In this document: positions 59,598-64,000 of the stretch, piece by piece | Numbering within the stretch: the first letter of the stretch is position 1 | Layout of the letters: each line of letters begins with the position of its first letter | Source: Chryseobacterium sp. Tr-659 | GTDB taxonomy: Bacteria > Bacteroidota > Bacteroidia > Flavobacteriales > Weeksellaceae | DNA length: 64,000 bases | Reading direction: 5' to 3' | Assembly: GCF_011752975.1 (NCBI RefSeq) | Contig: NZ_VWWP01000001.1 | Span: forward strand, 682,001 to 746,000 | Position numbers and translations under genes: made by a program | Notes under the pieces: model-generated | What the model was told of the DNA's origin: nothing | The model's input: the letters and a program-made list of their open reading frames with translations, nothing else | Database searches by the model: none

Positions 59598-60947
59598 ATG
59601 AAAAAATTAATTTTATTAGCTGTAATTGGTCTGGGAATTGTTTCCTGTACCACTCAAAAAAATACCCGGAAGATGACAGAACTGCCAAAAGAATGGAAAC
59701 ACACCACTAATATATATGAAGTAAATATCAGACAATACACTCAGGAGGGAACCTTCAAAGCATTTGCAAAAGAAATGCCCCGTCTGAAATCTATGGGGGT
59801 CAAAACCCTTTGGTTTATGCCTATTACGCCAATTGCCCAGCAGAATAAAAAAGGAAGTATGGGGAGCCCATATGCAGCGGCAGATTATACTTCTGTAAAT
59901 CCTGAATTCGGAACTTTACAGGATTTTAAAGACCTGGTGACTGAAGCTCACAGATTAGGGTTCAAGGTGATTATCGACTGGGTAGCCAATCATACCGGCT
60001 GGGATCATGTCTGGACAAAGACACATCCTGAGTTTTACCTGAAAGATCCGGATGGTAAATTCCATATCGCTTCAGGAATGGATGATATTATCGAACTTGA
60101 TTATAAGAATCAGGAGATGCGCAGGGCAATGATTGATGCCATGAAGTTCTGGGTAACGGAAGCTAATATTGATGGTTTCAGATGTGATCTTGCTTCATGG
60201 GTAGAAGTAGATTTTTGGGAGCAGGCACGTCCTGAAGTGGAAAAAATAAAACCTCTTTTCTGGCTGGGTGAATTTGACGAACTGGAAAGCCCTGAATACG
60301 GAAAAGTTTTTGATGCCAGCTATTCATGGAAATGGATGCACAAATCTGCCGATTACTACAAGAAAAATGAGCCTCTTCAGGAATTAAAAGATTTATTGGT
60401 GCAATATTCCAATATCGGAGATTCTTCAATGAGAGCGTGGTTTACTACGAATCATGATGAAAATTCATGGAACGGAACCGAATATGAAAAATATGGGGTA
60501 ATCACAAAACCCATGGCTGTTTTTTCCGCAACATGGAACGGAGTTCCTTTATTATATTCAGGCCAGGAACTTCCAAATATGAAGAGACTTGAATTTTTTG
60601 AAAAAGATGTGATCAAATGGACCAATACCTATCAGGCCGCAGGTTTTTATAAGACATTACTGGATTTAAAATCTTCAAACCCTGCTTTAAGAGGCGGAGA
60701 TCCCAATGTAACCACTTATCTGCTGAATACTTCGGCAAATGATAAAATTCTGGCTTATATAAGAAAAAATGGAAAAGATGAAGTACTGGTGGTTCTCAAT
60801 ATGTCAAAAGAACCTGTCAGCTTTACCATTGAAGATGAGAACCTGTCCGGAACTTTCAAAAATGTTTTTGATAAGACAAGAAGAGATTTCAACAGCGGAA
60901 AAGATTTCAATTTCAACGTTTCAGATTACGCTGTATTTGAAAAATGA
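59598..60947 (+). CDS. GH13 alpha-amylase-family lipoprotein
   Basis: A 449-residue lipoprotein (lipobox IVSC, Cys17) with a GH13 (beta/alpha)8 barrel. Visible family regions are IIDWVANHTGWDH (region I), GFRCDLASW with nucleophile Asp197, LGEFDE with acid/base Glu225, and TNHDEN with His286/Asp287. The C-terminal beta domain is about 365-449. It hydrolyses alpha-1,4 (or alpha-1,6) glucan linkages at the cell envelope. No sus-like receptor genes are adjacent. A -7-like TACTTTTG is at 59576-59583, 14 bases before the ATG, so the leader would be very short. Confidence 0.92.
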   Translation: MKKLILLAVIGLGIVSCTTQKNTRKMTELPKEWKHTTNIYEVNIRQYTQEGTFKAFAKEMPRLKSMGVKTLWFMPITPIAQQNKKGSMGSPYAAADYTSVNPEFGTLQDFKDLVTEAHRLGFKVIIDWVANHTGWDHVWTKTHPEFYLKDPDGKFHIASGMDDIIELDYKNQEMRRAMIDAMKFWVTEANIDGFRCDLASWVEVDFWEQARPEVEKIKPLFWLGEFDELESPEYGKVFDASYSWKWMHKSADYYKKNEPLQELKDLLVQYSNIGDSSMRAWFTTNHDENSWNGTEYEKYGVITKPMAVFSATWNGVPLLYSGQELPNMKRLEFFEKDVIKWTNTYQAAGFYKTLLDLKSSNPALRGGDPNVTTYLLNTSANDKILAYIRKNGKDEVLVVLNMSKEPVSFTIEDENLSGTFKNVFDKTRRDFNSGKDFNFNVSDYAVFEK

Positions 60948-61018
60948 GAACTGAAGCCACTGAAAAGCTGGCTCAGGCTGTAAAATCTTAACAATAATTT
61001 TTAAATGGAACTTAATTT

Positions 61019-61079
61019 CCCTTCGCCGGAGGGGCGTCGAAGTCTATGATTTTGACGGGGTGGTTTACACGGTTCCCGC
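61019..61079 (+). repeat. Probable dispersed intergenic repeat
   Basis: A GC-rich island in an AT-rich gap: hairpin cccttc-gcc-ggaggg, then gcgtcgaagtctatgatttt, then gacggggtggttta. From memory, the gacggggtggtt tail following a ccct/aggg hairpin recurs between genes in Chryseobacterium-like genomes. Only one copy is in this window, so repetition is inferred. Confidence 0.4.
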
Positions 61080-61102
61080 TAAAATAATCCGAGAACTAAA
61101 CA

Positions 61103-61543
61103 ATGAACAAACAGGAAATAATCAATATCGTTAAAGCAAAAATAGCGGATAAAATCAGTTATTTTGAAAATCTCATTGCGGAAACGCGTGCTTCCAATAA
61201 CGATACAAAAAGCTCTATGGGGGACAAATATGAAACCGGAAGAGAAATGCTTCAGCAGGAAATCAATAACCTGCAGAGACAGCTTAATGAAGCCTTAAAT
61301 CAGCAGGCTGTTTTACAGAAAATATCCATAGAAACTTGTGATAAAGTGCAGACGGGAGCTTTAGTGAAAACAAATAAAGGCTTATTTTATATTGCGGTAT
61401 CTGTAGGCGAAATTATTTCAGATCACCAAAAAATAATGACGGTTTCTGCGGAATCTCCACTGGTGAAAGCTATGTTAGGTAAAAAATCTGCAGAAGTATT
61501 TGTTGTAAATGATATTAACCAGAATATTGTAAATATCTGGTAA
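61103..61543 (+). CDS. GreA/GreB-like C-terminal domain protein
   Basis: A 146-residue cytosolic protein: an N-terminal coiled coil (EMLQQEINNLQRQLNEALNQQAVLQ) and a C-terminal block SPLVKAMLGKKSAEVFVVND that resembles the FKBP-like C-terminal domain of transcript cleavage factors GreA/GreB. Related Bacteroidota proteins are sometimes mislabelled 3-oxoacyl-ACP synthase. The coiled coil is shorter than in GreA and I see no clear acidic tip pair. It may bind RNA polymerase; function unproven. Confidence 0.75.
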   Translation: MNKQEIINIVKAKIADKISYFENLIAETRASNNDTKSSMGDKYETGREMLQQEINNLQRQLNEALNQQAVLQKISIETCDKVQTGALVKTNKGLFYIAVSVGEIISDHQKIMTVSAESPLVKAMLGKKSAEVFVVNDINQNIVNIW

Positions 61544-61954
61544 TTTATTAGGATGAAAATAGCAGTTTGAAGTGAAAACTCATTATTTCGAACAAGGAAA
61601 AGAACTTTTGCTTCCTTTTACGGTTAATTATCGTTAAAAAAATAAGAAATTTTTTGAGATAATGTGATGAATTTTTGAGCTGGATTTATGGAAATAAGGT
61701 GAATTTAAAGAGTAATATTAATAAATTTTTATTGTTAAAAATTTAAATTAATCTAAGTGTTTTAACAGGCTTTTTTTTTGCTAATAAGAATTTTTTAATT
61801 TATTTTTTTTGTGTCAATTGTAGTATTTGATTGAATGTTTTTTAATTTTTTTATTTAAAAATTGAATATTTAATAAAATTTTCTGATTATTTTGTTAATT
61901 ATGTTATTTTGATTGTTATATTTGGATTGATAACACACCAAAATAATATTGTTT
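61544..61954. other. Gene-free AT-rich interval
   Basis: About 410 bases with no convincing gene on either strand. A weak hairpin aaattttta / taaaaattt lies near 61731-61748. The last 70 bases contain the protease promoter. Confidence 0.5.
61891..61924 (+). promoter_or_regulatory. Promoter of the M4 protease gene
   Basis: TTG at 61892-61894 and TATATTTG at 61917-61924 (22 bases apart) match the Bacteroidota consensus; the ATG is 30 bases further on. Confidence 0.6.
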
Positions 61955-64000
61955 ATGAAAAACAAATTGACTCTCATGATTTTTGTTCCGCTTTTGGTAA
62001 GTGGAATTTCTCTTCAGGCCCAAAAATATGTTGGGCAAAGAATAAACAGTGAAGACGGAAGATCATCACTGATTATCTTCAATCCCGGAGCTGCCGCTAA
62101 AGATGTAGCCTTATCTGATAATGAAAGATTCTTTTCAGAGGTTTTAAACCTTCCTGCCGGATCAAAAATGGTGAAAACCGAATCTGCCAAACTTTTCAGC
62201 GACTTCTCTGATGAGAGGTACCAGCTTTATCACAACGGAATTAAGGTTGAATTTGCCAGATATACCCTGCATTACATAAAAGGCAGCCTGGTAAGTATGA
62301 ATGGCGAAATGTACGATACTTCTGATGTCAATACCCAGGCCGATGTTTCCGAATCTGAAGCCCTTCAGAAAGCCATGAAATATATAGGAGCAAAAACGCT
62401 GATGACCAATACCGGGTATGGAAGAGAAATTGGATATCAGCCTAAAGGAGAATTGGTTTTAATTCCCGTCGAGGCTGCCAACGGAAAGTTCAGGCTTCTC
62501 TTATCCTATAAATTCGATATTTTTTCAGCAGAACCTTTTTTAAGATCCAATGTATATGTAGATGCAAAATCAGGGGCAGTGCTGCTTAACGATCCTATCA
62601 TGAAGCATGCCAATGAGAATGCTCATGGAAATGAAGTACATAATCATTCTGTGATAGGTGCCGAAAATAAATCAAAAGAAGACTTTAGGTCTATTTTTGT
62701 TGCCGGAAGTGCCGAAACAAGGTACAGCGGAACAAAATCTATTGAAACCACCCTTCTCAACGGAAAATATGTTTTAAGAGACAATACAAGAGGAGGAGGT
62801 GTCAATACATATAACAACGGGAATAGAGCATATACCAACCTTGTAAATACAGATATTACAGACACTGATAACAACTGGACAGCGGCAGAGCATAATTCCA
62901 GCGGCAACGATGTAGGACTTGACGTGCATTGGGGAGTGGAAAAAACATATGATTATTTCAAAAATACATTCAACAGAAACAGTTATGATAACCAGGGAGC
63001 TGTTCTCAATAGCTATATCCATGTGTCAAGTTCCTGGGAAAATGCAGCCTGGATCGGAACTGCAATGGTGTATGGTGATGGTGCAACCACTTTTAAACCG
63101 CTCGTTGCCTTTGACGTTACAGCCCATGAGCTGGGGCATGCCGTGTGCGGATCTACAGCCCAGCTGGCCTATCAGAGAGAATCAGGTGCTATGAACGAAG
63201 GGTTTTCCGATATCTGGGGAGCGGTAGTTGAAAATGCATATGCCCCGGAAAAACAAAACTTTTTAATTGGAGAAGAGATTACAAAAGTATCACCGAACTA
63301 TCTGAGATCCATGAGTAATCCAAACTCAGGTCTGTCCAAACAGCCGGATACTTATAAAGGTACCTACTGGAAAGACGTAAGTACTACAGGGTGTGTTACG
63401 CCTAGCCAGCAACAGAACGACTATTGCGGAGTTCATACCAACAGCGGCGTTCTAAACTTCTGGTTCTATCTTTTAGTAACCGGAGGTACCGGAACGAATG
63501 ATATAGGAAATAATTATAATGTTACCGGGATAGGATTTGAAAAAGCAGCAAAAATAGCTTACAGATTAGAAACCTCCTATCTTACAGCCAATTCTAATTA
63601 TACGAATGCCATGACCTATGGAATTCAAACGGCAAAAGATCTTTTTGGAGCAGATTCTGCGGAACATAAAGCTACTCAGAATGCATTTTATGCAGTAGGT
63701 TTAGGAACTGCCTATTCAGGAGGAACTCCGGTTACGGATACTCAGGCGCCTACAGCACCTCAATTGGCAGCGTCAGGGACAACCCAGAACTCCACGTCAC
63801 TTTCATGGAGCGGATCTACTGATAATGTAGCGGTAACAGGCTATGACGTGTATAGAGGAACAAGCCTTCTCGGATCTACGACTTCCACAACTTATACGGC
63901 AACAGGACTTACTCCGGCAACTACATACAGCTTCACTGTTAAAGCGAAAGATGCGGCAGGAAATATTTCAGCAGCAAGTAATGAAGTGAGTGTAACGACC
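61955..64000 (+). CDS. Secreted M4 (thermolysin-family) metalloprotease, 5' part
   Basis: The frame is open from ATG 61955 to the window end (682 residues visible). Order: signal peptide (MKNKLTLMIFVPLLVSGISLQAQ), propeptide of FTP/PepSY type to about residue 220, M4 catalytic domain with HELGH (residues 391-395; Glu392 catalytic) and the third-ligand helix GAMNEGFSDIWG. After TPVTDTQAPTAP a fibronectin III domain starts at about 595 and is intact up to SNEVSVTT at the window edge. Further FnIII copies and a T9SS sorting tail beyond the edge are likely by family but not seen. It degrades proteins outside the cell. Confidence 0.93.
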   Translation, partial: MKNKLTLMIFVPLLVSGISLQAQKYVGQRINSEDGRSSLIIFNPGAAAKDVALSDNERFFSEVLNLPAGSKMVKTESAKLFSDFSDERYQLYHNGIKVEFARYTLHYIKGSLVSMNGEMYDTSDVNTQADVSESEALQKAMKYIGAKTLMTNTGYGREIGYQPKGELVLIPVEAANGKFRLLLSYKFDIFSAEPFLRSNVYVDAKSGAVLLNDPIMKHANENAHGNEVHNHSVIGAENKSKEDFRSIFVAGSAETRYSGTKSIETTLLNGKYVLRDNTRGGGVNTYNNGNRAYTNLVNTDITDTDNNWTAAEHNSSGNDVGLDVHWGVEKTYDYFKNTFNRNSYDNQGAVLNSYIHVSSSWENAAWIGTAMVYGDGATTFKPLVAFDVTAHELGHAVCGSTAQLAYQRESGAMNEGFSDIWGAVVENAYAPEKQNFLIGEEITKVSPNYLRSMSNPNSGLSKQPDTYKGTYWKDVSTTGCVTPSQQQNDYCGVHTNSGVLNFWFYLLVTGGTGTNDIGNNYNVTGIGFEKAAKIAYRLETSYLTANSNYTNAMTYGIQTAKDLFGADSAEHKATQNAFYAVGLGTAYSGGTPVTDTQAPTAPQLAASGTTQNSTSLSWSGSTDNVAVTGYDVYRGTSLLGSTTSTTYTATGLTPATTYSFTVKAKDAAGNISAASNEVSVTT

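Noticed and set aside
61544..61954. Possible small RNA gene in the long AT-rich gap
   Set aside because: Only a weak AT hairpin and no independent promoter-terminator pair; not enough to support a gene.

Overview
The window reads as one stretch of chromosome from a Chryseobacterium-like flavobacterium (Bacteroidota, Weeksellaceae). Supporting evidence: low-GC DNA; promoters of the Bacteroidota type (TTG, about 17-22 bases, TAnnTTTG); gliding/type 9 secretion genes gldB and gldC; a PafA-type alkaline phosphatase with its threonine nucleophile; a Bacteroidota-type (subtype iii) T6SS Hcp; TonB receptors with lipoprotein partners; and many short secreted lipoproteins. I see no rRNA, tRNA, CRISPR array, integrase or transposase.

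Layout. 1-7.1 kb: end of a heme oxygenase gene, malate dehydrogenase, a DUF1963 protein, a TPR protein, a double-glycine-leader Cys/Gly-rich peptide, an acetyltransferase, an unknown protein and PafA. 7.1-10.6 kb: a dispersed hairpin repeat, then a cobalamin riboswitch driving a BtuB-like receptor and a BtuG-like propeller lipoprotein, closed by three tandem hairpins. 10.6-17.2 kb (minus strand): CCA-adding enzyme, Sua5/YrdC, DinB, GNAT, two NTF2-like proteins, a cystathionine synthase/lyase and gldC. 17.2-21.4 kb: an ABC permease fused to a TlpA-like thioredoxin and its ATPase, sitting between gldC and gldB. 21.4-27.6 kb: LRR protein, two acetyltransferases, NadE, then a barnase-like RNase, an archaemetzincin lipoprotein and a barstar homologue, followed by cytidine deaminase, an old-yellow enzyme and a DUF2752 protein.

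27.8-41.1 kb is the most accessory-looking part: a T6SS payload island without membrane-complex, baseplate or sheath genes. It holds Hcp, VgrG, a 56-residue ORF, a DUF2931 lipoprotein, a DUF2235 (Tle1-like) lipase, a LysM protein, a DUF4280 PAAR-like tip, a 943-residue OmpA-domain protein, two more lipoproteins, a GIDE/LemA membrane pair and two unknown proteins. All are on the plus strand and mostly tightly packed. They plausibly encode cargo, tip, loading factors and self-protection for a secretion machine encoded elsewhere.

41.2-64 kb: a secreted endonuclease I with a T9SS tail, small conserved proteins, an ACC-deaminase-like enzyme, a glucosaminidase with LysM, HemL, two paralogous amidohydrolases flanking an AraC regulator, a large TonB receptor plus beta-helix lipoprotein next to a PhoB/PhoR-like two-component pair, a pRiA4b ORF-3-like protein, a GH13 lipoprotein, a GreA/GreB-tail protein, and the first two thirds or so of an M4 (thermolysin-family) protease that runs off the end.
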